Below are positions 35,275 through 42,710 of a stretch of DNA of 42,710 nt, piece by piece. Origin of the DNA: Phycisphaerales bacterium (GTDB lineage: Bacteria; Planctomycetota; Phycisphaerae; Phycisphaerales; SM1A02). The DNA is taken from positions 64,142 through 106,851 of the forward strand of contig JAQWMQ010000041.1 of the NCBI GenBank assembly GCA_029246705.1, in the 5' to 3' direction. The stretch's first letter is position 1, and every line of letters starts with the position of its first letter. A program made the translations under genes and the position numbers. Under the pieces are notes generated by a model, which saw only the letters and a program-made list of their open reading frames with translations, had not been told where the DNA came from and did not search any database.

Positions 35275-37566
35275 TCACGCCTTCAGTCGATCCAGAAGAT
35301 CGAGTCGCTCCTCGATCGGCTGATCCATGAAGACCTCGAAGCCTTCATAGAACGCGTCGACCGACGTGAAGTCGGTGATTTCGCACAGCGCCTTTTCCCA
35401 GCCCATGCGGTCGACCAGCGGGAAGTACCCGCGAAAGTACGTGCGAATGCTTCGCGAAGGGGTGTGGTCGATGAGGTACGCCACCGCCCATGCGCCGGCG
35501 TCATAGGCCAGCTCGCGATGCCAACGGGCAATGAGGGGACCGGCGGTCTCGATCTCCTCCATGTCGCGAATGGTGTAGCGAAGATCCTCGGCTTCCTCGA
35601 GGTGCCGGGCGTACCACTCCATGGTCTGGTCTCGTTCGCCCCAGCCGTGCTTCTCGCCCAGGTGACAGGCGAGCAGCTCGGCGCCGCCTTCCATCATCCA
35701 GGTCGGCGTGAAGGCGAAGGCCTTCTGGTAGACGTGGGTGTATTCGTGAATGCTCCGGGTCGGCATGTCATCGCCGCCGAAGCCGTGGGGATTGATCAGG
35801 ACGATCTCCGCGCGTGGCGGATCGGAATCCATCGCCATGGTCAGGTACGCCTCGGTATCGCCGTCGACCGCCTTCTGCGCGATGACGCGGCCATCCTCGG
35901 CCAGGCAGTCCTCGATGGGGCGTTCGCTTCCGGCATTGTGGATCAAGCAGTAGGCCTGCGCGATCTCCTCCACGTGCGCGGGGTCGGACAACTCATCGTC
36001 TTCCTGACCGATGATGTAGACCTGGAGCGGACCGTAGTTGCCGAGGTAGTCGCGGGCGACGTCGATACCGGCCTTCATGGCGTCGGGCCACTTCGGGTCG
36101 TAGCCATGACTGATGAAGATGTCCGGTGCCGTCTGGAGCTCGCGCGTCCAGGGCTGGCGAAGCTTCTCGAGGTGTTCGTTCATGGGGTCGAACATCTCCG
36201 CCGTCAGGTCGTTGGTCACCAGGACCGGGTCACCCAGCATCTTCTTCAGCAACGGGCGTTCCCAACGCAGGTGCCCGCTTCCGTAGACCACCATGACCCG
36301 GTCATGCTCCTCGAGCATCCGTGCTTCAAGCTCGACCAGGTTGTATTCACGGGCCTTCATGGCCAGGATCGCGATCTGTCGCAGGATGCTCGGGTCATCG
36401 ACCAGTTGCGGTGAAACCTCACGCTTGACCCGGCGAGGGTCGAAGGCTTCCCCGACCCGGTCGAGGTACCACGCCTTGAATCCATCGGTATCCATCGACG
36501 AGTCGACGTCGAAACGTTGCTTCAAGGTGGACAGTGCGCGGCGTATCCGGTTGTCTTCGTTGCTGGCACCCGGTCCGGGGCGCGCCGGGGTCGTCAGGTT
36601 CCTCGCCACGAGAAAGCCAATCAGGTCGTCGTCTGAAAAGCCGGCTTCGCGCACGATGTCGGTCGTCGCCCGGGGGTCCGGTTCACCCCCGATGACGATC
36701 GCTCCGAGGTCATCGCCCAGGATCGCCGCATAGGGCGACTCACCGAGCTGCCCGGTCTTGATCCGGCGACGAACGCTGGTGAGAAACCGTTCCGGTTGCG
36801 TGCCCTCACTGGTGTTGAGCCCTTCGACGATCACCACCTGTGGGTGAAAGCCCTCCATCGCGGCCCGCACCATGCGGTGGGTGGGGGACTTCTCGATGTC
36901 ACGCGAATGCGCGGCGCCGATGAAGAGGAGCTGCTTGTTGTCCCGGTGGTAGAGTGCCGCGTGCGGCGACCCCTTGATGTCCTGGTCCCGGTCGGTGGAC
37001 CGTCGAGGTTGAAGGAGTGACAGGTCGGGTTCGAAGTCGACCCGGGGTCCTCGCCGATCATCGGCACGATTGGCCTGCGGGCGTCCCGATCCAGAATGCG
37101 TGGCGTTCGGGCCGAGGACCGTGATCGTCATCCACTCGGCTTCGCCGCCGTTCTCGGGTCGTTCCTCGTAGCCGACTCGCACGGATTCCGGCTGCAGTGG
37201 CACGACGAACAAGCCCCACGCGGTCGTCTCTTCCGACGCCTGACCTTCATCGATCGCGCCTGATCCGGCATCGATGGTGAGTCGAAGCTCCTGGTCGGCG
37301 ACTTCAATGTCGGTTGCACGAACCCGCTGAACACCCGTTGCGCGGCCGCGGAGGGTCAGGACCAGTCGGCACTGTTGGAAGTCGACGAAGGGTTGCCCTG
37401 CACTCGAGCCACCGTGGGTTCGATTCCACGCCTCGGTGAGCGAGGCGGTGTCGGTGATCAGTTCGAGGTGCGTCTGCTCGGAATCGCAGTGTGGTCCGCC
37501 CCACTGAACGATCGGCGGCGTGGTGCAACACGAGAGCGCAAACAGCAGGGTGGTGATGGTGGTCAT
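35275..37566 (-). CDS. Lipoprotein with TraB/Tiki-like domain and HExxH metallopeptidase domain
   Basis: This is a 763-residue predicted lipoprotein (lipobox LFALSC at about 13). Residues about 35-155 form a beta-rich domain that may be PrcB-like (VDFQQCRLVLTLRG, LFVVPLQPESVRVGYE). Residues about 205-465 look like a TraB/PrgY-Tiki-EreA superfamily domain: LLFIGAAHSRDIE, PQVVIVEGLNT and VMVVYGSGHLRW. The C-terminal part has HEYTH (607-611) and EGGAE (626-630), zinc ligands of a gluzincin (MA-clan) peptidase, in the order HEYTHVYQ, TWMMEGGAE. All three zinc ligands are present. It therefore probably anchors a peptidase on the outside of the cytoplasmic or outer membrane. The combination of domains is unusual. 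It stands alone. Confidence 0.78.
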   Translation of the reverse strand: MTTITTLLFALSCCTTPPIVQWGGPHCDSEQTHLELITDTASLTEAWNRTHGGSSAGQPFVDFQQCRLVLTLRGRATGVQRVRATDIEVADQELRLTIDAGSGAIDEGQASEETTAWGLFVVPLQPESVRVGYEERPENGGEAEWMTITVLGPNATHSGSGRPQANRADDRRGPRVDFEPDLSLLQPRRSTDRDQDIKGSPHAALYHRDNKQLLFIGAAHSRDIEKSPTHRMVRAAMEGFHPQVVIVEGLNTSEGTQPERFLTSVRRRIKTGQLGESPYAAILGDDLGAIVIGGEPDPRATTDIVREAGFSDDDLIGFLVARNLTTPARPGPGASNEDNRIRRALSTLKQRFDVDSSMDTDGFKAWYLDRVGEAFDPRRVKREVSPQLVDDPSILRQIAILAMKAREYNLVELEARMLEEHDRVMVVYGSGHLRWERPLLKKMLGDPVLVTNDLTAEMFDPMNEHLEKLRQPWTRELQTAPDIFISHGYDPKWPDAMKAGIDVARDYLGNYGPLQVYIIGQEDDELSDPAHVEEIAQAYCLIHNAGSERPIEDCLAEDGRVIAQKAVDGDTEAYLTMAMDSDPPRAEIVLINPHGFGGDDMPTRSIHEYTHVYQKAFAFTPTWMMEGGAELLACHLGEKHGWGERDQTMEWYARHLEEAEDLRYTIRDMEEIETAGPLIARWHRELAYDAGAWAVAYLIDHTPSRSIRTYFRGYFPLVDRMGWEKALCEITDFTSVDAFYEGFEVFMDQPIEERLDLLDRLKA

Positions 37567-37768
37567 GAGAACACCATACCGCGATGTCCCGCGTATTCGC
37601 TGTTCATCCGCTCATGATCGGTGGTTTACGGACGCACCCGGCGATAATGCATTCCTTTTGCCGGCAACTGGCCGGTCTCTCGGGTACCACGGCGGATTAT
37701 GCGGTTAGATTGAACGTGGCGGTACACGAATACGAAGTGTTCATCGGCATGGATGTATCGGAGATCGA

Positions 37769-40558
37769 ATGCGCATCTGCATCATGATGGTCGTGTGTGT
37801 TTCCATGTGGGCTTCACTGTCTTCCGCTCATCCACCCGGTGGTGACGGTGGGATCGTCGAACCCTTCCTTGGCAAGGCCACGCCCACGTCGATCCACATC
37901 ACGTGGGAAACCTCCACCGGAACCGACACGCAGGTCCTCTACGGCACGTCGCCGTTGCTTGGTTCCGCCGCGACTGGTGACTGGGAGACCGGGTTCGGTG
38001 CGGCTCGCGTCCATCACGTCGATCTCGAGGGGCTCCAGCCGGACACCAAGTACTACTACCAGTGCGTTGCCACGCCGTATGAGTCAGGCACGCACTCCTT
38101 CAGGACGCCGCCTTCGGAAGCAACCGGTGAGACGTTCACCTTCAGTGTCTATTCCGACTGTCAGTACGGCTCCAACGGTGTCAAGCATCATGAGGTGGTC
38201 AACGAGGGCATCATCGACTTCTATGCCGCCGAGTATGGCGGCGCCATCGAGGACTCGCTCGCTTTCGTTCTCGTTCCCGGAGACCTGGTCTCGACCGGTT
38301 CGAACTATACCCACTGGACCGACCACTTCTTCGGGCAGTCGGCGAATCTCTACCGGCACGTCCCGCTCTATCCCGCACTCGGGAACCACGAAGCCAACGC
38401 CGACCTGTACTACCTCTACTTCGACCTCTTCGACAACGCACCGGCAGGGCTCGAGGAGCACTGCTACTGGTTCGACTACCAGAACATCAGGGTCATCACC
38501 CTCGACTCCAATTCCGGTTTCGCGACCCAGGCACAGCTGGACTGGCTGGACGGCATCCTTGCGGACACCTGCGCAGATGAAGACATCGACTTCGTCTTCG
38601 CGCAGTTCCACCACCCGCACAAGTCCGAATCCTGGACGCCCGGTGAGTCGAATTTCTCCACCTCAGTGGTTTCGCGCGTGGAGCAGTTCTCGACCGACTG
38701 TGGCAAGCCGTCGATCCACTTCTTCGGGCACACCCACAGTTATTCCCGGGGTCAGAGTCGGGACCACGACCACCTCATGGTCAACGTCGCCAGTGCGATG
38801 GGTTCGCTCGATTACTGGTGGGACTATCCGAACCGGGACTACGAGGAATTCCAGTTCACCCAGCCCGAATGGGGCTTCGTGCAGATGGAAGTCGATTCGG
38901 GCGACGACCCTTCGTTCCGCCTCCGTCGGGTGAGTCGTGGCAACGACTACATCGCTCGTGACAACGAGGTCACCGACGAGATCGTGGTGCGCCTGTCCAA
39001 CGTTGGCCCGACCGTACCGGTCGGTCTCTCCCCGACGATCGCCGACGGCGCGATCTCGGGTGACGACGTCCTGCTTGATGGTTCACCCTTCGAGGACCCC
39101 GATGGCGACGCGGCTCTTGCCAGTCAATGGCAGGTCGCGACAAGCATCGATGGCTTCGCGAACCCGGTACTCGATACCTGGAAACGGCGAGAGAACTGGT
39201 ATCGACCGGCCAATGGTGACGGTTGGTACAGCGTCAACACCGTCACGGATCCCGACATCACCAGGGTGAGCCTCGATGAAGCGCTCCCGGGGTGCATGAC
39301 GCTCCATTGGCGTGTTCGCTACCGCGACGAAGCACTGGGATGGAGCCAGTGGTCGAGCCCGGTCGCCTTCACGGTCGGTGAATCCAGTGCTGGCAAGAGT
39401 GCTCCAGTCCCGAACCCCGATGCCGAGGGCGTCGATCCCGGGACCGATCTCAGTTGGTTCCCGTGCGAAGAGGCGGATGCCTACGACATCTATTTCGGAA
39501 CGACCACGCCACTGGATTCCGGTGACTTCCGGGGCACCCAGGTGGAAACGACCCACGATCCGGGGGCGCTGGCATTCGAGACGCGGTACTACTGGCGGAT
39601 CGATCGGCGTGCGGGGACCGAGGTCATCGAAGGGCCGACGTGGACGTTCGTGACGATGGAATCGTTGCCGACCGCTGGCACGGCGGAGTGGCGTTTCGAC
39701 GACGTGAACCCTGCGGTCGGAATCCCGCTCGAGGCCGCCCACGGTGACTCGACGATGACGCCGCGGGGCATGGTCGAAGGCACGGACTGGCAGCTCGGCA
39801 GGAGTGATGGCGACACGGTCCCCCACATCGATGGGGTGGAGACCGGCTACATCATGCTCGACAACGTTTATGGAGTCGGAAGCGGTCTCGAGACCTACTA
39901 CCTGGCCCCGGGCAACGGTGGCGGGGGCTGTTGCGACGTCTTCCAGTTCACGATCATCCAGGACCTCTTCATTCCCGCTGATCAGTTCGAGTTGCAGTGC
40001 CTCTGGCAGGGGAACGCCACGAATTCCAATGATGGCGAATTGTTCCTGGACTGTTCCAACGGAGGGTTCTGGGTCAGGGACACCGGGTACATCGGAGAGG
40101 ATCTCTGGCGAAAGGGTGAATGGACCAGGATCGTCCATCGAGTCGACTACACCTCCGGAACGTCAGCTCTCTTCGTGAACGGCACGAAAGTGCTTTCCGA
40201 TGACGCGTTGGCCGGCGCCGACTGGCTCTACGGTGGGGGCAGTGGCAGCCCGGTCTGGATGCTCAGTGACAACGGGCCTGATTCTGATGTCTCGGTCGTC
40301 TACTGCGCGAACCTCGCCATCGTCGACCGCCTGCTCCCCGACGCGACGATCGCCGGTATCGGTGCTCCGAATGCATGGGGGATCATCGAACCCGCTGCCC
40401 CGGGCATACCCGGTGACTACAACGGCGATGGACGGGTGGATGGTTCAGATCTTTCCTATCTGCTGGGTTTCTGGAAGCTGTCGAAGACCGATCTCAATGG
40501 CGATGGCACGACGGATGGAGCCGACCTCACGATTCTCCTGGGGAACTGGACTGGTTGA
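37769..40558 (+). CDS. Secreted metallophosphatase with LamG-like domain and dockerin-like tail
   Basis: This is a 929-residue exported protein. The signal peptide is about 1-20. An FnIII-like purple acid phosphatase N-domain (about 28-115) precedes a calcineurin-type phosphoesterase (about 122-385) with Asp130 (SDCQYG), Asp172 (PGDLV), Asn206-His207-Glu208 (GNHE), His281-282 (FHHPH) and His321/His323 (GHTHSY), a full binuclear metal site. Two FnIII-like regions follow (about 410-640), then a LamG-like concanavalin domain (about 645-860) and two dockerin-like units (DYNGDGRVDGSDL, DLNGDGTTDGADL with LLGFW and LLGNW). It should release phosphate, or cleave phosphodiesters, outside the cell. 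ATG 37769 is preceded by GGAG. Confidence 0.9.
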   Translation: MRICIMMVVCVSMWASLSSAHPPGGDGGIVEPFLGKATPTSIHITWETSTGTDTQVLYGTSPLLGSAATGDWETGFGAARVHHVDLEGLQPDTKYYYQCVATPYESGTHSFRTPPSEATGETFTFSVYSDCQYGSNGVKHHEVVNEGIIDFYAAEYGGAIEDSLAFVLVPGDLVSTGSNYTHWTDHFFGQSANLYRHVPLYPALGNHEANADLYYLYFDLFDNAPAGLEEHCYWFDYQNIRVITLDSNSGFATQAQLDWLDGILADTCADEDIDFVFAQFHHPHKSESWTPGESNFSTSVVSRVEQFSTDCGKPSIHFFGHTHSYSRGQSRDHDHLMVNVASAMGSLDYWWDYPNRDYEEFQFTQPEWGFVQMEVDSGDDPSFRLRRVSRGNDYIARDNEVTDEIVVRLSNVGPTVPVGLSPTIADGAISGDDVLLDGSPFEDPDGDAALASQWQVATSIDGFANPVLDTWKRRENWYRPANGDGWYSVNTVTDPDITRVSLDEALPGCMTLHWRVRYRDEALGWSQWSSPVAFTVGESSAGKSAPVPNPDAEGVDPGTDLSWFPCEEADAYDIYFGTTTPLDSGDFRGTQVETTHDPGALAFETRYYWRIDRRAGTEVIEGPTWTFVTMESLPTAGTAEWRFDDVNPAVGIPLEAAHGDSTMTPRGMVEGTDWQLGRSDGDTVPHIDGVETGYIMLDNVYGVGSGLETYYLAPGNGGGGCCDVFQFTIIQDLFIPADQFELQCLWQGNATNSNDGELFLDCSNGGFWVRDTGYIGEDLWRKGEWTRIVHRVDYTSGTSALFVNGTKVLSDDALAGADWLYGGGSGSPVWMLSDNGPDSDVSVVYCANLAIVDRLLPDATIAGIGAPNAWGIIEPAAPGIPGDYNGDGRVDGSDLSYLLGFWKLSKTDLNGDGTTDGADLTILLGNWTG

Positions 40559-40618
40559 CGCAACCACGTCTTTCCCGACCGGGCGAGACCGAACAGTACG
40601 TGAGGCGAAAGAAAACCG

Positions 40619-41548
40619 ATGGATGTGCCGGTGACCCAGACCGAACTGACCTTCAAGACGCACGACGGCACCGAACTGGCCGCGACGTTGACCACGCCGG
40701 CAGCCGGGGAGGATTTCCCGGCGATCCTGTTGTGCCAGGGGCTTTCCGGGGTGCGGCATCTGGTGCTTCCTCGGATCGCCGAAGTTCTGGCCGAGCGCGG
40801 CTTCGCCTCGTTGCGCTTCGATTACGGCGGGTGCGGCGACAGTGGTGGGCCCCGAGGCCTGATCGATCCGTTCGCGCGGGTCATCGATGGGCACTACGCG
40901 CTCGCGACGCTGCTTGCTCGTGACGAAGTGGATTCGAATCGCGTGGGTGTCTATGCCCACAGCTATGGCGGCCCGGTCGCGATGCACCTGGCGGCGCAGG
41001 ACAGACGGGTGCGTGCACTCGTCGCGGTGTCGAGCCCCGGGGGCGGGTTGGACATGTTGCGTGCCCCCCGGCCGGAATGGGCGTGGATGTCGCTCTTGCA
41101 CCGGGTTGAAGCGGACCGTGCTGCGGTTGCCGCCGGTTCCGAGCCGACGGTGGTCGAGCTCGAGGAGATCTTTCCGTTCAGCCCGAAGTTCGCGGCAGCC
41201 TACGCAAAGCTGAAGGGTGCGGGTACGAGTGCCGTCGCGAGGGGGTCCGGTCTCGGCATCTCGCGGTTCCACCTGGCGAGCGTCGAGCGGATGATCGCCT
41301 TCGATCCTGAATCGGCCGCCCGCGGGTTGACCCGTTGCCCGACCCTGCTCGTGCACGGTGAAGAGGATGACACGGCACCGATGTCGACGGTGGAACCGAT
41401 CTACCGGGCGATTCCAGGCCCGAAGGCGTGGCACACGGTGCCGGGCGCGGATCACAACGACCTGGATACCGAACCCGGTCTCAGCTCGATCTTGACGCGG
41501 GTGGGTGACTGGTTTGCGTGTCATCTTCCGGCGGCCGACGATCAGTGA
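40619..41548 (+). CDS. Alpha/beta hydrolase
   Basis: This is a 309-residue cytoplasmic alpha/beta hydrolase. The oxyanion region is LLCQGLSG, the FDYGGCGDSGG loop follows, and the nucleophile elbow is AHSYGG with Ser115. The acid is probably in HGEEDDTAP and the catalytic histidine in GADHNDL, so the triad is complete. A lid-like insertion (about 140-205) contains WAWMSLLHRVEADR. It resembles dienelactone-hydrolase/serine-aminopeptidase-like esterases (AB hydrolase 1/S9-type); the substrate is unknown. It starts 60 bases after the phosphatase stop with no promoter evident, so the two may be cotranscribed. Confidence 0.88.
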   Translation: MDVPVTQTELTFKTHDGTELAATLTTPAAGEDFPAILLCQGLSGVRHLVLPRIAEVLAERGFASLRFDYGGCGDSGGPRGLIDPFARVIDGHYALATLLARDEVDSNRVGVYAHSYGGPVAMHLAAQDRRVRALVAVSSPGGGLDMLRAPRPEWAWMSLLHRVEADRAAVAAGSEPTVVELEEIFPFSPKFAAAYAKLKGAGTSAVARGSGLGISRFHLASVERMIAFDPESAARGLTRCPTLLVHGEEDDTAPMSTVEPIYRAIPGPKAWHTVPGADHNDLDTEPGLSSILTRVGDWFACHLPAADDQ

Positions 41549-41725
41549 TCACCCTGTTCGGACCGCCTTGAGCAGCAGACCGTTGTCGGTCACACGGATG
41601 TAGCGTTCGTCCAGACCACGGTGAGCGAGGTGATGCGACCGTCTTCCACTGCCGAGAACAGATCGGCCGCGGCGTGGAGCGTTGTCCCCCGCGGAGCTCT
41701 CGGAGATCGTGAGGTGCCAGGTCAT
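41549..41725 (-). pseudogene. Possible broken small gene
   Basis: The minus strand has a 58-codon open frame starting MTWHLTISES and ending DERYIRVTDNGLLLKAVRTG. The middle of that frame is arginine- and histidine-rich and poor in protein-like pattern, whereas the next frame there reads LHAAADLFSAVEDG then RITSLTVVW, a plausible helix and strand. Joining them would need two compensating frameshifts, one at a run of five G bases near 41688 and one near 41615. This may be a decayed or mis-sequenced gene of about 59 residues, or chance. It abuts the hydrolase stop. Confidence 0.3.
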
Positions 41726-41746
41726 GTCTCATTTGACGCATGAGCC

Positions 41747-42710
41747 TTACGCGGAAAGCTCACGCGACATCCGGGTGTACAGCCTGGCAGGCATTGCGGT
41801 CTCTAATTGCCAAACCATATTGATAGGCTGGCTTCCTTCATGTGAGACGTAGTGTGCGGGGCCGAGGTACACATACGGTAATGCAAGGCCGCCAGGGAGT
41901 TCCTTGACATCCCGAACGAAGAGGAGTGGGGTGTACCCCAGCTCTTTGTGATTGATGTACCGCTTTCCGGTAGGTGATTTTGTGCTGGTCCGGCTTTGCG
42001 TTTGCCAATGGAAGAGTTCGTCACTAATGACGTAATCGTCATACATGGTTGTGGGCGAATAGGCGTCTTCTGACTTGTTGAGCGTAATAAAGAAGATGTC
42101 CAATTGGTTTTCTTCGATGTGGAGAACGCCTTCTCGGCAGTCAGGGCGGTGGTCCATTCGCCAATACCCAAGTGCGGCGAGAATCTCGTCTCGCGTGTAT
42201 TGGGCATGGAGTGTGAGTGGGCCAAGGGATTGAGCGAGTGCTGGTTGGGGTCTTGTGTACGTGTGGTCTCTTTGGTGCGTCAGTACTTCAACAAGGTCAG
42301 ATACTGCAGTCGGGTTTGATCTGAGACGGCGGTCAGCTTCTTCAAGGGTCATCTTTCGGCCATCTTTAAGCCAAAGTGTGATGTGTAGCATTCGGAGGCG
42401 ACGTTTGTCTTCTTCACTGAGGCGGTCAATTGGGCTCGCTGAATTGAGGTGGTTGAGAAGGAAGCTGATCTGATCTGGTGCATCAATATGGGCAAGACGA
42501 CGGATGCCCTTTCCCAGTTGATCGAGATCATCGCCTTCGAGTGAAATAGTGTTGCCGGCATCTTTGAGAAGTTTTGACCACATGCCACGCTTGAGTACAT
42601 CGTCGATTGAGATGTCGAGATAGCTAGTGACTTCTGAAATCTTTGGCGGTCGTTTCAGATGACTGGAGAGTACGCCTATCTCGATGGCCATTTGTGGTCG
42701 GCGGAGGTTG
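41747..42710 (-). CDS. DUF3427-domain helicase, C-terminal part
   Basis: This is the C-terminal 320 or so codons of a large protein; the frame is open through the window edge (NLRRPQ before the first Met at 42691), so the start lies outside. The region matches DUF3427: LGPLTLHAQYTRDEILAALGYW, EGVLHIEENQLDIFFITLNK, YDDYVISDELFHWQTQS, TPLLFVRDVKE and YVYLGPAHYVSHEGSQPINM. In known proteins DUF3427 follows a superfamily II DEAD/DEAH helicase, often with a phospholipase D-type nuclease domain in front. Such proteins occur in mobile and defence islands. The DNA here is visibly AT-richer than the rest of the window, which suggests transfer. Its function is inferred from the family. Confidence 0.85.
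   Translation of the reverse strand, partial: NLRRPQMAIEIGVLSSHLKRPPKISEVTSYLDISIDDVLKRGMWSKLLKDAGNTISLEGDDLDQLGKGIRRLAHIDAPDQISFLLNHLNSASPIDRLSEEDKRRLRMLHITLWLKDGRKMTLEEADRRLRSNPTAVSDLVEVLTHQRDHTYTRPQPALAQSLGPLTLHAQYTRDEILAALGYWRMDHRPDCREGVLHIEENQLDIFFITLNKSEDAYSPTTMYDDYVISDELFHWQTQSRTSTKSPTGKRYINHKELGYTPLLFVRDVKELPGGLALPYVYLGPAHYVSHEGSQPINMVWQLETAMPARLYTRMSRELSA

Overview
The window looks like the chromosome of a GC-rich planctomycete, most likely a member of the Phycisphaerae. The pointers are secreted proteins that end in dockerin-like tails (GDxxxDGxVDGxDLxxLLGxW), one PEP-CTERM-like sorting tail, a pseudopilin-like secreted protein, very large repeat proteins, and a Ser/Thr kinase fused to a propeller-like region. 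The taxonomic call is inferred from gene style; no rRNA or tRNA was seen.

Layout. (1) 1-2799: the end of an L-rhamnose catabolic operon (rhamnulokinase fragment, bifunctional aldolase/dehydrogenase, mutarotase). (2) 2807-5002 and 12251-15154: two paralogous secreted proteins built from GDDxY repeats, the second with HEAT-like repeats. (3) 5084-10375: a tightly coupled five-gene operon encoding an acyl-CoA dehydrogenase, an MBOAT acyltransferase, a membrane-anchored SGNH protein, a carrier protein and a stand-alone adenylation enzyme. The last four match the Dlt (D-alanylation) set. The adenylation pocket and the dehydrogenase instead resemble the enzymes that turn prolyl-carrier into pyrrole-2-carboxyl-carrier. 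This is the best candidate in the window for an undescribed system: a Dlt-like machine that may place a proline-derived acyl group on an extracytoplasmic acceptor. (4) 10466-12217: a secreted VCBS/UnbV-type protein with a dockerin-like tail. (5) 15179-21277, minus strand: YdjA-type nitroreductase, DUF5916 outer-membrane protein, DUF4097-type lipoprotein, monomeric isocitrate dehydrogenase.

(6) 21935-24988: pseudopilin-like protein, two homologous secreted proteins with different C-terminal tails, and a small lipoprotein whose start lies in a frame-breaking TTCATGTCG repeat. (7) 24971-30369: YaaA, a DUF4174 lipoprotein, secreted proteins of unknown role and a DUF1801 protein. (8) 30484-37566: kinase-propeller receptor, a helical unknown, a small membrane protein, a DinB-like protein, and a lipoprotein joining a TraB/Tiki-like domain to an HExxH metallopeptidase domain. 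(9) 37769-41548: a large secreted metallophosphatase and an alpha/beta hydrolase. (10) 41747-42710: the C-terminal part of a DUF3427 helicase in visibly AT-richer DNA, probably acquired by transfer and possibly the edge of a defence island.

Few genes besides the rhamnose and Dlt-like operons form clear pathways; most others are single genes for secreted, lipid-anchored or envelope proteins.
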